A stretch of 64,000 nt of DNA from Flammula alnicola. Its lineage: Eukaryota; Basidiomycota; Agaricomycetes; Agaricales; Strophariaceae. The notes beneath the pieces are model-generated. The model did not search any database, was not told where the DNA came from, and saw only the letters and a list, made by a program, of their open reading frames with translations. The translations under genes and the position numbers were made by a program. The stretch is from positions 1-64,000 of the forward strand of contig JADNRV010000101.1 in NCBI GenBank assembly GCA_015499995.1, read 5' to 3'. Positions within the stretch are counted from its first letter, which is position 1; every line of letters begins with the position of its first letter. This document shows, one piece after another, positions 23,012 through 35,590 of the stretch.

Positions 23012-23017
23012 TATAAA
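23012..23017 (+). promoter_or_regulatory. TATA box of a small gene
   Basis: TATAAA lies 76 bp before the ATG at 23,093 and is followed by a pyrimidine-rich stretch (CTCTTCTACTTTTC), as is usual for fungal promoters. Confidence 0.35.
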
Positions 23018-23092
23018 GAGGCTAGTTGTTTTGCTCTTGTTCTCCAGTAGTTTTCTCTTCTACTTTTCTGCACATCTCTTTTCTTCCTCTCA

Positions 23093-23269
23093 ATGGCTTC
23101 TGTTGACCATCAAAGCAACCTTCCTAGCTACCTGGATATTATGCAGAAGGTCAAACTTCTCAATGTTATTCGTGGCGCGCCTGGTGCAACGCTGGCCAAC
23201 TATGCCCAACCTCTTAAGGAAACCACGTATCCACCCATATGGTGGGTCTGCGGGGTTTTCAAAAATTAG
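23093..23269 (+). CDS. Possible small or truncated gene, 58 codons
   Basis: ATG to TAG frame beginning MASVDHQSNLPSYLDIMQKV, with a TATA box and a pyrimidine-rich leader upstream. No domain recognised. It may be the 5' end of a longer gene cut off downstream, because GVFKN is followed by a stop and no credible acceptor was found. Called mainly on promoter context. Confidence 0.3.
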   Translation: MASVDHQSNLPSYLDIMQKVKLLNVIRGAPGATLANYAQPLKETTYPPIWWVCGVFKN

Positions 23270-24925
23270 TTTGCTTCATTATGTCCCTAATAATTATTAC
23301 TAGTTTGCACTCTACATTATGGCCTGCCAAGGCGGCACCGAATAATCCTAACAACAATGAGTGCAAGAGCAGTGTTCGGAAATGGCTGCAGTCACGTGAT
23401 ATGACTGATGTCGCCATGTCATTGCATGGCGAAAGCTTTCATGCTATCTTCCTGCACTCCCCCCACACATTCCCGCCACTTTGCACATGGCGCAATCTTG
23501 AAAACTCAACACCACTCAACAACGAGGGCTGTAATGCGCCACGATGATAAGTCACAACACCTGAAACAGGAGGGACAAGGCTGGATGAGGGTGAGGAACT
23601 TAGAGAAGGCCACGGCCTACAGGTAAGCAACTGCCTGCCACTCTGCAGTTGTTTCTTCTTCATCCCACATGTAGAGACACACCAGCTCTCACCTGGTGCT
23701 ACCCCTTGGCAATGGCAGGCCTGCATCTCACGGCCTCGCAGCGCCCATCACTGGAGTCAGCACCCTTGCAAATAAACCAATGCCATGGGGCCTAGCAGCA
23801 CCCGAGATCCAGAAGCCCTGCAAATGCTGTCGCCTATTGGCCATCTGACACCCTGCCTTCAGCACTGACGACGGCCCATTTTCAAGCTGTGTGAAAAGCA
23901 TGTCAACTTGACACGCTTTTTACATGCAAAGCTTAGGTGTGTTTTACATCCCCCTCATTCTGGGCCACCCTTCACCTCACTGCCTGCGCATCTCCAGCTG
24001 CCTGCTTCATCCGCGCTGCAGGACTTAGTGTGCTCTCACTGCCTGCTTTGACCACCTCTGAGTCGCTCTGATGCCTGCACTCTCCAGCCACCTCATCAGC
24101 AGTGGAAGACAATGCACCATATCACCACTGTGGCAACCATCAACACAACCATCACAGGACCCAGCTGCCATGCAAACACTGCTTGCCACCATTTTAATGA
24201 GGCACAATTTCTGCGCGAATGCTTGCACAATATGCAAGTTACATGTCGTCGGCCAGGCCTCGCCAGTAAGTCTGCCTGGATTCACATTTGTGCTTAACCA
24301 GCAGGAGCAATTCTTGATGATGGTGCATCACTGTGGCATGCTCTGGTGCAATGTCACAAAGTATGTACAGTCTGAAGGTCACTGTGATATTGTTCCATGT
24401 AGTAGTAGCATGAGGGAGGAGGACAATGGCGAGGACAATGAGATGTCACTGCTTCAAGATGAGGCTGAGCATAATGCACCCCTCAGGTCTATATCTGTAG
24501 ATGCACTGTAATATCCTTAGAAATACAAGCATTATATTTTATTGATGCCTATTACGTGGTTTAATGATTTACTGGATCTAGCTACTAAGTACATTACCCA
24601 GAATAGTATGTGGTGGTTGCCCCATTGAGGAATGGTGGAGGCTGACAAATATGGGAATGGGCACACCTGAGTGCACACAAGGTGCATGTGGATGCATGCC
24701 ACAAGTGCACCAAGAGGCCGGCAGGCATGCCTTGGATATGCTGGCATGGCTTGTATGGCCTTGAGTGTGTGCTGAGCTGACTCTACTCAGAGTGTGATGT
24801 GCACATGCCTAAATACTCTACTAGAGTAGGCATGTGCACATCACTATCAGCATTAGGTGCCCATCTATCTTCCAAAGCCTTTGTGCCCTCTCATCTCTAG
24901 AGCTCTCTGGACATCATTTTGAATC
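23270..24925. other. Gene-poor stretch with unrecognised frames and a hairpin
   Basis: A 146-codon plus-strand frame (24,071-24,511) is the longest but has no recognisable motif and no splice support. An 18-bp-arm inverted repeat (GTGATGTGCACATGCCTA and its complement) occurs at 24,794-24,844. Confidence 0.35.
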
Positions 24926-25674
24926 ATGCCTTCCAATGACAACTCTACCAAGGAAGTCCCAAGGGTATGTCATATCATTCAGGCTCTCATTAAAAAAATT
25001 AACTGACAGTTTCATTTCTCTCCCATCTAGCTCTTATCAAGCCTTCCATCCTTGACCTTCCTACAGAAATTATCAATCAGATAATCCTTTTGGCCAGCAA
25101 GCAGGATTTCCATGCCCCTCATAACCCCAGACAGACAATCCTACACATGTCTCAACTCTGCCGAGACTTGGATGACATAACTCTGGACCTCTCTGCTGCA
25201 TGGGCTCAGAGCATGGACCTTGGCGGACATTCAAAGTTACTCACCAAAGTAATCATCCCGCGTTGCTGTAATGTCCATTTTGACACCCTCGTCCTCCCTC
25301 CCATCATGACAAATTTGCTGAAGAGTGACAGTATTAAAAAAATAGCCTGCAAATGCAGTGCCATCCCCATGATTGATATACTCAATGAAGAATGTGTCCC
25401 CTGTTCTGAATTCAATTGGAAATTATGCAGGATTCTCTCTTCTCTCATAGGCCGGACACAAAACATTGTTCTGCAGGTCAATCCTCAAGACTGGAAAGAT
25501 ATTAGAAACTTCTTCTGACAGACACTGTCATCTCTTGAGAGTTAGACTGTTATAAGAGGCCAAGGCAGTGATGAAGCTGAGCTTCGCAATGAGGACCAGT
25601 GTATATTGGTCCAGTTCCTATATGATGCTTCTCCTTGGAATTTCCGGTCTTTGAATCTTCGAAAGGGTGGTTAA
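24926..25674 (+). pseudogene. F-box-like gene, degraded
   Basis: Exon 1 (24,926-24,964, MPSNDNSTKEVPR) splices through a GTATGT intron to 25,042, giving PSILDLPTEIINQIILLASK and TILHMSQLCRDLDDITLDLS. This is the short F-box-like helix pair (L-P-x-E-I-I, then a helix ending before a W) at the N terminus of many basidiomycete F-box proteins. An LRR-like region without strong motifs follows. Stops at 25,516 (TGA) and 25,543 (TAG) interrupt an otherwise continuous frame that resumes as IRGQGSDEAELRNEDQCILV and ends at 25,674. A normal family member is 400-600 residues, so the C terminus is also missing. The acceptor used needs CAAG rather than the better CTAG 11 bp earlier. Confidence 0.55.
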
Positions 25675-28600
25675 CAAAGTTACTTTTTTAATTCACTTTT
25701 CTCTGCCAAAAGCTAATTGTTGCTCACTTTTGGCAGCAACATTTAATTTATCACAGTTAGCGCAGTTAATATGGTTCCATCCATTAACTTGCAGTTAGCT
25801 TGGCGCTGTGATCGCCTGCCAAAAACAGTTACTCAGTGTGACCAAGGTGTGACTCATTTATAGATGCCAGTTAGCTTGGCACATTTAACTGGCAGCCACT
25901 GGGCGCTAACTTGCTGACTTCAGCCAGAGTGCAAATAGTGATCTGGAGTGAGTCTAATATGTATATAGATAAGCTACACAATAAATATTGAGTCAGAGAG
26001 CTGGATACGAGCAGAAGGCTCAATGAAATGCCAAGGTGAGCTTCCAGAAATAACTTATGCCACTTGCCGCTGCCGCCAATTTCAAATGCAATTTTCACCT
26101 GAGTACATACACAATTTTAATGAGAGGAGAGAGCCTTTCCATCTACCTACGACTTTGATACCATGTTGCAAAGAATAAAACACCTCTTCGGCCTTCTAGG
26201 ACAAAATGGGGCCCCCAACAATCCACCTGACAATCAATATCCACCCAGGCCATACCCACCAGGACAAAACTATCCTTATTTTGGTTTGGATTATTCACCA
26301 GCATGGTGATTTTTTGGAGGTGGGAAAAGATTTGATAGCAAGTATAGATGAAGTGGTTTGAAATAGGCAGAAATGGTATACTACGTGAGATGTGCCAAAT
26401 CGATCATCGAGTGGGAGTGTGCACAGCATGATGGCACCACATGGGAATTTGGACTTTGCGCTGTTTCTATGAGTATGCTCCATCTCCTCCACAATAGTAC
26501 AGTTATTGGCTTATAAATAATTTTTATGTTTCATGTACTACCATTGAAATTTATCGTACCTAATTTTGAAGAGGGAGAGGGCATGTTGCCATTTTTGGGT
26601 GAGGTTTTGTGTACCACGTGCTGTGGGAATATGTCTGACCAGGAAATGTCTGACTTTGTTCAATAATTACACTCTCACACATCCACCAATACCATAGCAA
26701 ATAAAGTATATTATGTCTTAAAGGAATATAGATCACAGTAAAATTGCAAAAAAATGAAATTCATTGCTTGTGGAATGCAGGTGCATGCAGATATCACACA
26801 GGTTTTGCTAATTGCACTCTTTAACTGGCTAACTGCACTGCTAACTATACTTTTGAAGGGCTAATTGTGCAATAACTACACTAACTACAGACTAACTAAA
26901 CTAACTGCAGACTAACTGCACTAATTGTACTGTAACTGCACTAACTGAAGACTAACTGCACTAATTGTACCATAACTGCACTAACTGAAGACTACATCAG
27001 GAAAAAGCACATTTGGCCATAGATTGCTAGTTAATTACAGACCTCGCACCAACCCGGATCGCTCTCTGGAGCCTTAGCATGATGATACATCAGCGCGGGT
27101 GTGTTTCATCACAATGGCCATGTGCTCAGCAGTGCAAAATAGCTTGCGGTGAATTATTAAAAGTTAATTGTAGACAATGCATACAGCTATCACTGCTATG
27201 GAGGCTATATGAATTCATTGTACGAATTGTAGGCATTTCCCTTATTTTTCGACAAAGCCACGACAAATTTTGGACAAGTGGCTGAATGACTCACTGTCCA
27301 AATTTATTTCCCCAGATTTGGCCACCCACTTAGTAGACTGACAGCCATACATATATTTACCATGTGTACGAGCATATTATACAATCATATTTCAAGGGAG
27401 AAAAAGAGAGAAAGAAAGATGGAAGCCTGGAGGAAGGAATGAAGTTGCAACAAAGTGCACTGATGCTGCATTGCGAAATTCAACACACAAGTTCATTGAA
27501 ACTCTGACACACGTGATATGTTGAACTTCCGTTTACAGAAATTCCCAACTACCTGTTTCTTCCTACCACCACAACCACCCCTTCGCATCCAACATCTGGC
27601 GTATACCTTCCTGGAATCCTTCCAGGGTTTTTCGTGGTCTGTACCTTCCTATTGTTACCTATCAAGCTCAACTCTCTTCCACCTTGCTTGTAGCATTGAC
27701 CAAGCTGCTCTGCCTCAAATGACGACTCTTCTGAGGAGTCGATCAGAGAGGACAAGTAGTCTGAAGTATTCCAAACCACTTCCCAGTGACATGGTGGGTT
27801 ACTCTTTTGCCTGCCATCTTCCTTGCTGATTAACTCTCACTAGACTGCGGTGCCGTGGGTGACCAACCAATGTCAGAGCCTCGAACGATAAGTGTCCAAA
27901 TCCCATTTTTCCTCACTCTTAACAACACAGAGAATCGACTTGCCCATGGAGAGCAGGCTTGCACAAAATCAGATGCTGCAGGTAGGAATATATCACATCT
28001 TCATCATTGAACTCCTAGGGTTGTAGCCAACGGTAAGCTGCCAACATTTAGATTGACAGTAGACGTGTACTTACTTGATACCCCATCACAGCCTCATCTC
28101 TAAATTCTGACTTTCCATCATGGCTGCATAGAACGAAGACCAGGTCAGTGATCACTTCATCAAGGAGTGCACGAATGACTTATGACTGCATAACGGCCTC
28201 TCGCTGTTGCGGGTCAGAGCGGACAGAGGTCTTGACTACTTTCAGTCAACGTCGTCTGGCTCATGGTACTCGTGTTCATTTAAATTGGTGAGTGTCGGCC
28301 TGGGATGTGCATGGAGGCAGCAAGGAAGGGGGGGATTTAGAACATAAGCAAATGATATTAGTGATATGCTGCCCATGGAGGTGTTCTGCACTCTATGCAA
28401 TTACATTTATATTAGTGGTATATATAATATAACTCCCTTTGCCATATTTTCTGTATTTTGTGAGTGATATTGGAGCTTTCAGGTAGAGCAGTCTATGGTC
28501 TAGTAGCTCTCTCAAAGTCTATGTAATGCTATGAGTATTTCGTGCTACCATGCTATCAGGTGCTACATAAATTCACTGGATTGCTACAAAGTGCTACAAA

Positions 28601-29060
28601 AAGGGTAGGAATCTACAGTGCTATGAGCGTTATCCACGCTATGTTGAGCTAGATTGAATTTTGAATTTTTCCTGATGTAACTGCACCAAAACTGCACTAA
28701 CTGCAATGTAACAGCACCAAAAGTTAACGGCAAAGTTAGCTTGCAGTTAATGTTACCAGTTAGCCAGTTAACTCATGAGAAAGGAAGTGAATAAAGTGAG
28801 GGAGAGTGTCGAAGTGATATTCAAAATAGTGAAGCATGAAGGATGGCTCAGCGCTGAGCATGTACACTTAAGTGCTCATTGAAGCTGTGCGCTAATGAGT
28901 TGTAATGTGTGACATGTCACAATTAATATGCATGTGTTCGAGCTTGGTATACTATCCCATCCTCGCACAATCCGCTACAGTCATACTTAGTGTTCTGAAT
29001 CTGTACCCCATAGTATATAGATGTCCAGTACATCGACAATTTTGTTTTTAGGCAGGTGGC
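25675..29060. other. Gene-free repeat-rich stretch
   Basis: No complete gene seen. AACTGC/AGTTAGC words are clustered at 25,755-25,910, in an irregular tandem array at 26,815-26,995 (CTAACTGCACTAATTGTAC-like units), and at 28,680-28,780. A short frame at 26,162-26,308 (MLQRIKHLFGLLGQ then a Pro-rich tail) has no known relatives that I recognise. Confidence 0.4.
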
Positions 29061-29074
29061 TATTAGCATAACTT

Positions 29075-29640
29075 AACTAATTACATACTTATTCTGATTA
29101 GTGAATGACCCGGGTAACCCTCGGGTAGAAATTTCTGACCTGTACCCTTACCCGTCGAAACCTGTACCCATACCTTATGGGTATGGGTTTGCATGGGTGG
29201 GGGTAGGGGGTACACAAAAACCTGAGGGTCTACACTACCCGTGGTAGCGAATGGGTGGGTGAGGTGTTGGCAGATGAAACCTCGCCGATGCACCCCAGAT
29301 GTTGATTGACATCGGGGTAAAAATCCATATGGATCTTGATTAAACATTTGACCCTCACCAAGGTCGGAAAAATTAATTCACATCAAGGATTAATTACAAT
29401 TTTGACTAGTAAGACAATGTCAACAATACCCAGCAACATCAAGAGAATTAATTGACTGAAATGTTTAATCATGATGTTCTGTTTAATCTGTATTTAATTG
29501 CCTACCATACCCACCTAATTTCCCATCTCTGTGTCGTTTAAACTCTGTCAAGGATATTGTGATTAATTACCGAAATTAATCTGACCTGAGAAAATTAATT
29601 CTTGTTGATGATTAATCACTTTCTTCAGACATCGTGGAGG
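29075..29640 (+). repeat. Dispersed repeat R5, copy 1 (TACCC-rich end plus AATTAA-rich body)
   Basis: Starts with a TACCCTTACCC/GGGTATGGGT-rich stretch after CTGATTAGTGA, then TTTGACCCTCACCAAGGTCGG and many AATTAAT words. The same order occurs inverted at 43,760-44,850. Without coding sequence it is probably a non-autonomous element or LTR remnant. Confidence 0.5.
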
Positions 29641-31231
29641 CATCATCTGAAGAGTTGTGGACAAATCCGGGCTGTATGAGGTGTCATGAGTCATAGAGAG
29701 GCCTGGTGATCAATGAATACTAACTTGTAGTTCAGGAATTATATTTTTGGGGAGTGCACGAACTTTTCAGAAGTGATCCACAAGAGCTGGTGCATCGAGA
29801 TTGAGGAGATCACTATATCCAGCATGCACAAAGAGATTTCGGGCATGTGTAGTCATCTCTTGGAACATGGCAGACTTCTTTTTAGCATATGCAGCCTTAC
29901 CAATGCTGTTACGCGTAGCCAGTTTGTTCCATGTAATCGACATCTGCTCAAAATAGCAGATACATCAGAGAAACTCCACCTGCTTTATCTCCCACTCCTC
30001 CTGCCAGCGCTGCATCTCAGCCTCAGCTCGGAACCACTGCACATGATCACCTTGAATAGGCATGTCAGAACAATAAGAATAACTGGTTTTCATGACGCAC
30101 CTTCTTTGAGCCATTCCCAAAGTTCATCCCCAGTCAATCGAGAAGTGGGTTGAATTCTCCAAAGCCAGCCTTCTGTACGATAATAGGGCATTAATTTCCC
30201 AACATGTAAGATATGAAATATATGCACCTTTTCGATCTGCTTTCTTTTTCTTCTCTGTATCGCTCTTGTCTCCGTCAGTGACCATCCCTTTTTCCACATG
30301 ACGCTTCTTTGGCTTTGGCATCTTGCATCCGGCAATGTGTCGACCTACATAAATACAAGGTAAATAGAAGTTCTAGAATTAAAAAAGAACAGACATTTTT
30401 TTGCCTTTGAACCCTGCATCCCAATAGTCGAGATACCAGATGGTAACACACCCGCAGTCGAGGACTGAGGCAAGTGTGCTTGCTGTGTGCCACTAGTAAC
30501 ACCGCGGTTGGCCCACAAGAGACCATCATGGCGATATGTGTCTCCGACAGTGCGCTTGATTTTCATTCGCTTCTGAAAAGTATCTTGCTTGGTGAGATGC
30601 CTGAGAATTGGATCATCTTCTTCGATGCCACCAAGTTTGATGAGCGCATCTCATGTTGAATTGTATTCACTGATGTTGCTGTCTCGTAGACTGACAACCT
30701 CCTGAATCCTGGCTGAGGCATGAGTCTGGCGAACTTGACCATAGTTCTGGCCTTTTTCATCATAGAGGTTGGTTAGAGTTTTAACGATGGTACACATGTC
30801 ACGGAGGGTGTCGAAAGCACGTCCCTCCAGTAACTTGCATTTGATGTTGCTAAATATTATTGGGATGATAGAAGCTCTATCTTCATTGGATAGATCAGAA
30901 GGGAGGAAAAACCATTCCTCCTCTGGCTTGTTGATTGTCTTGCCCGCAGTTGTTTGTCTGGCCACGTGATCTCTGACTTGTGGCATGATGCACTTTTGAA
31001 CTGAGCGCCATCTGTCGATGCGTGTGCAAAGTTTCAGATGGGCATCTTCAATCTCAGCCTTGAGAGATTCCGAGTTTTCGACTTTGTAGAACATAAGCTT
31101 CGCCTTAATGTCAAGTCTGGATATATGAAGTCAATGATGACAGTTATGGTGAATACAGCATGAGCAACATACTGAGCTGATCTTATCAGAAGACCGTCAT
31201 GTAAGAAGTAAGCGGCTGATTTTTGAGACTT

Positions 31232-32690
31232 TGATAGGGCCGCAAACCGGCTGCGCATGAATTTCGCGATATATCATCTTTTACCTATAGAATATAACCG
31301 AGATAGAGAGACTATAACGCACCCAAGTTAGTAGTCTAAGGCCTAGCTATGCGACTACTAGCTGTCATATAACCTGTGACAATGGTAATCAGACGCAGTT
31401 CAGAGCTAGCTGAGTCCGTATGATAAGCCGGGAGACAGTTAAAAGTTAGAAAACAGTGAAATATAGAATGCATAAGTCATAAACGACTAGCGAGGCATAA
31501 AACGCACCATGGGGAATAAATTAAAAGACTTCTGGATGCTTTGGAAGTAGTGCGTGGCGAATTCAGTACAATCAGTGTATTGCTGAATTGCTAGCTACAA
31601 AATACTACAACTAGGAGCGTGAGACTCAGCTAGTGAAAGCGAGACGCGAGTGCGTCGACTACTAGCAGGTGTATCTTGTGACTTACCGGGAGACGCACGG
31701 GACGCGGACGCGTTAGTTAGACGCACGCTCTACCCTCTACCTGCGGGGGTACCAAAAGTAGTAATAGGACGAGAAAGGAAAGAGGAAACCGGCATCAATG
31801 ATGGCCGCAGATCCGGAATAAAGCGGCACCACTAGCCGAGACGCACGCATAATGTGCATGGTACGCGGAAGTCAGGAGCATCCTAGCGCGCTAAAATGGG
31901 ATGAATTTCCAAATCCCTTGACCTCTATCTGGTCACCTGGAATACCCAACCCTATACCCATTGCCTGCAGGCATTATTTACATGAGATAAGAATGTTTTA
32001 CTCTATTTTATTCGCATACCAGAACCACACATAGCTGTAGTATAAAAGATGTACTTCTGTAGCTAGTTACCTTAAGCAATCTCTTCCCAGTTTTATTTCG
32101 AGCTAAGACACAGTGTCTAGTAAGAAAGAGGACGAATAAAGGATCAGTTTGACTTCATAGAGTTCGTTTGAAAGCCAGAGAAGGCTTAGTTAAATAAAGA
32201 GAAAGTTCTTGAGGACAAGGTCCAAGAATTTAGAAGCCAGAGTGTGCTTAGAGGCCAAGAGAGCGCCTAAGAGTCAGAAACAGAGTCCACAGTGGGCTAG
32301 CAGATTGTTCAGAAGGTAGCGCACAGTGTGGCCTTAGTTTCCGACGAGTTCCCAAAGCTTCAGAGCAGCTAGTACTTCGAAATTCGAGCTAGCAGCGTCC
32401 TAGAGAGTTCCTCTCAAATAAAACCGTTCATCCCTGTGATAAAACGAGGCTTGAAACTACAATAAAACGTGTATTTGAATAATCCCTCATACCCACTTAA
32501 ACGAACCGCGAGGCACTGTCTACAAGTCAGCTAGTTGAACAAAATAGACATTGTGAAGCGAAGCACACTACATATTTCTAAACCTAGTAGAGCGTCGCTC
32601 GACCTGGTTAGGATCTCGCTCCGCAGTTGTGTGTGTTGTTTAGGTCGCTGAGCGCGTAACGGGTCTCTCAACGTGGTTGTACCGTCAGTA
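31232..32690 (-). mobile_element. Retroelement R2, copy 2: long LTR plus 3' interior, inserted in the KDZ gene
   Basis: The LTR runs 31,232-32,524 (minus strand TGTAGACAG ... GCCCTATCA, 1,293 bp). Upstream on the minus strand, 32,525-32,690 encodes DPLRAQRPKQHTQLRSEILT, shared with the RNase H-linked tail at 16.5-16.65 kb. KDZ coding sequence stops at LTDG (about 32,690) and resumes at 31,229. No clean target duplication is visible, so the insertion was truncated or rearranged. This copy keeps far more CpG sites than copy 1. Confidence 0.65.
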
Positions 32691-33360
32691 AGGGATGGGG
32701 AAGAATCAGAGCCCAATTCATTTATAAGCATCTGATATATTTGCGACTCCGATGGAACTAAAAGATAATTAGTCTACGAAATTCAATAATAGCACTGAAT
32801 TTCGGTGTCTACCTACCGTTCTTTTGGTTATGATGATATACACTCTGGACTTCATTGCCCTCGAGAGTGCACCATGCACGATCAGTCTGGTTCCAGTTCC
32901 ATATTTGATCAACATATTGCTTCGAAAGGCCCTTGAAAATTTCGCATTTGATGTCATATAACTTCTTTGCATGAATAAGATCATTGTACAATGCGTTAGC
33001 TACCAATCTGAATATCAGTATTTATCTATACCCCACAAGAAATGACAACTTACATAGATTGACCATCTTCTTGAAATTCCAATCACCAAAATGATCAATA
33101 TGCGTATCATGACAATGCCCCGAATTCATTTGCCGTGTCTGTCCACCGAGTTGATTGCCAGTTGGCCAGAAATGTTCAGCGGTTTTGCCATGAAAGTGGC
33201 AAGTGTTAGGCGTGTATGCGGATGAATGCAGATAGGTACAGTTGTCCTTGTGGTTTTGAACATGGACTAGCGGAATGAGCCAACGAGCCAGAGCAATATC
33301 TTTTGCTATGTCACATAAATATGGGGTACCAGAAAAACGCTCTGTTGCATAGAGAGAATA

Positions 33361-34174
33361 CGCTGAAGAGACCGCGAGTGGCTAGCTGTGAACGGACTAC
33401 TATTCTTCTTACCTGAGCTATTTTTAGCCTTAGTAAAGCTTATAATGTAGTCTAAATGTTACAAGTCCGGACATTACAATGACAAGACTACTAAGGACTA
33501 GAGGAAACTATGCAAGATAACGAGGAATGCACAGTTTAATAAAGACATTATCATTAGTAACTATTGAGATACTAGTCAATACATCTAATGAAGTGTATGG
33601 AAATAGGCGCCTTTCAGTAATATCTTAACCATCCGGCCTATACAGCGAGGGCGCGGATCTCTAGATTAAAGAACGGACATCTAGGCACATTACAGGACAG
33701 GTCGCGTGACATTGCCGAGGGCATCGAGGACAGTGGAGCAGCCAGGGTAAAGCAGACACCCATAGACGCGCTGAAGAGACTGCGAGCGGCTAGCTCTGAA
33801 CGGAATACTATTCTCCTTACCTGAGCTATTTTTAGCACTTAGTAAAGCTTACAATGTAGTCTAAATGTTACAAGTCCGGACATTACAATGACAAGACTAC
33901 TAAGGACTAGAGGAAACTATGCAAGATAATGAGGAATGCGCGGTTTAATAAAGACATTATCATTAGTAACTATTGAGATAACAGTCAATACATCTAATGA
34001 AGTGTACGGAATAGGCGCCTTTCAGTAATATCTTAACCATCCGGCCTATACAGCGAGGGCGCGGATCTCTAGATTAAAGAACGGACATCTAGGCACACTA
34101 CAGGACAGGTCGTGTGACATTGCCGAAGGCACCGAGGACAGTGGAGCAGCGGGGTAAAGCAGACGCCCATAGAC
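33361..34174 (+). repeat. 407-bp tandem duplication within R1
   Basis: The two units differ at only scattered positions, for example ACCGCGAGTGG against ACTGCGAGCGG. Each contains the site that carries the hAT-like MITE in copy 1. Confidence 0.8.
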
Positions 34175-35590
34175 GCGCCTGTAGCAACACCGATCAAAGC
34201 TCGGATCAGAGGGATACCTAATTGGGAACACATACCATATCGGGTAATAACTGGGTACAGGAAGATTTCTGGGGTGCATAACTCGACATAGCGAGATCCC
34301 AGATGCACGCCGAGGGTACCAGAGTATCGGGTACAGAGGACGAAGGGTTACAACCCTAATCACGAGCATTATCTCGGACAGAACGTGCGTGGATTGCCCG
34401 AGCGTCTCCGACGAGATGTAGGCGCGTCTATGCTCCGGTCAGTCTATAGCCAATGACAGGACAAGATACCAATGAAAACGAAAGGTCACGAGCCTGTATA
34501 CCACGCGGTCGAGGGGGATTAAGTCTTAGGTGCTTAAGTTAGCTGAACCGACGACGATCTGAGCTCCCGATCCAACCAAAAAGGCATGATTGAGCGGATG
34601 AGCACGGAAACGGTACTCCACAAGGCCGCCGCTCGCGCACAAATGCCCATGAAATCTCTATATTCTCGTCATTGCATCTATGTAATAATATATCGTCTCA
34701 GTAGTATATAAGCAGCCCTGTAACACCGTAGAATACAAGCAATTTACCACCCACGAGATACAAGCGCTTAAGAGTTATATCTTAAGTGTTTCACCTCTAA
34801 GTACCAAGTAGCTTCAAAGCGAGAGTCCCATAATATAAAAAGAAACCAAGTAACGATATAAATGAACTGTTAAGACGAGAACGCGTGTCTAAGTGATTCG
34901 CCAAGACAAGTAAAGAGAGTTATAAGCCAAGGAACCTGTCTAAGTGACTTGTTCAAAACCTACCCTTTGTCAAAGGACATCTGGGGACCTGGACTGTAGT
35001 GTCGGTAGACAAAGCGTCTACGCGCCTCTGGCCATTGTTAAGGGACTGTAGTGTCGGCAGATAAGACATCTGCGCGCCTCTTTCCACAAGTATAGTTTTT
35101 GAGACAAGTAAAGACAAGTTAAAGGGCATAGAGCCATCTTCTCAATTGGAGAACAAGACAAAGTGAGATCAGTTAGCAGTTTGTGCATAGAGCACTAGTT
35201 TCCGAGTACCAGACCAGAATTTACACAAGTCTATTGGACTTAAAATGACCCATTGACTATAAACACGCCTAAGGCCTTGCCTGAGCTGTGACATAGTTAA
35301 ACACCTTCTTTTATCGCACACCTACTATCAGGTATCGATATTATAAAACTATTATCCTCCCCTTGGACGAACTAAGTCAACTAAACATTGATTTGGGTGT
35401 TTGAGTGTAGTAAAGTAGTTATTAAAAACAGTGAAGCAAGTCAGATTTGATAGTATCTCTTTAATAAGACATTACAAAGTCTATTGAAAGCGACTAGTTG
35501 ATTATCTAGTAGTTCACACACACCCTGCACTAAGCATCTTTAACGCGCAGGAAATGTCATATGATATAAGGAGATCAAGAGTCCCCTGCG
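33361..35590 (+). mobile_element. Dispersed repeat R1, copy 2, inserted in the KDZ gene
   Basis: Inverted relative of 4,450-6,884. Its first part is a tandem duplication: 33,361-33,767 and 33,768-34,174 are near-identical 407-bp units running from CGCTGAAGAGAC to CCATAGACG. The LTR-like block TGTAACACCG ... TGTGACA is at 34,719-35,293. Copy 1 has a single unit plus the hAT-like MITE. KDZ coding sequence lies on both sides (GSADE before, PYLCDIAKDIALARW after). Confidence 0.75.

Noticed and set aside
34719..35293. TGTAAC...GTNACA block as an independent solo LTR
   Set aside because: Both copies have identical flanks, so it moved as part of R1; no private target duplication.
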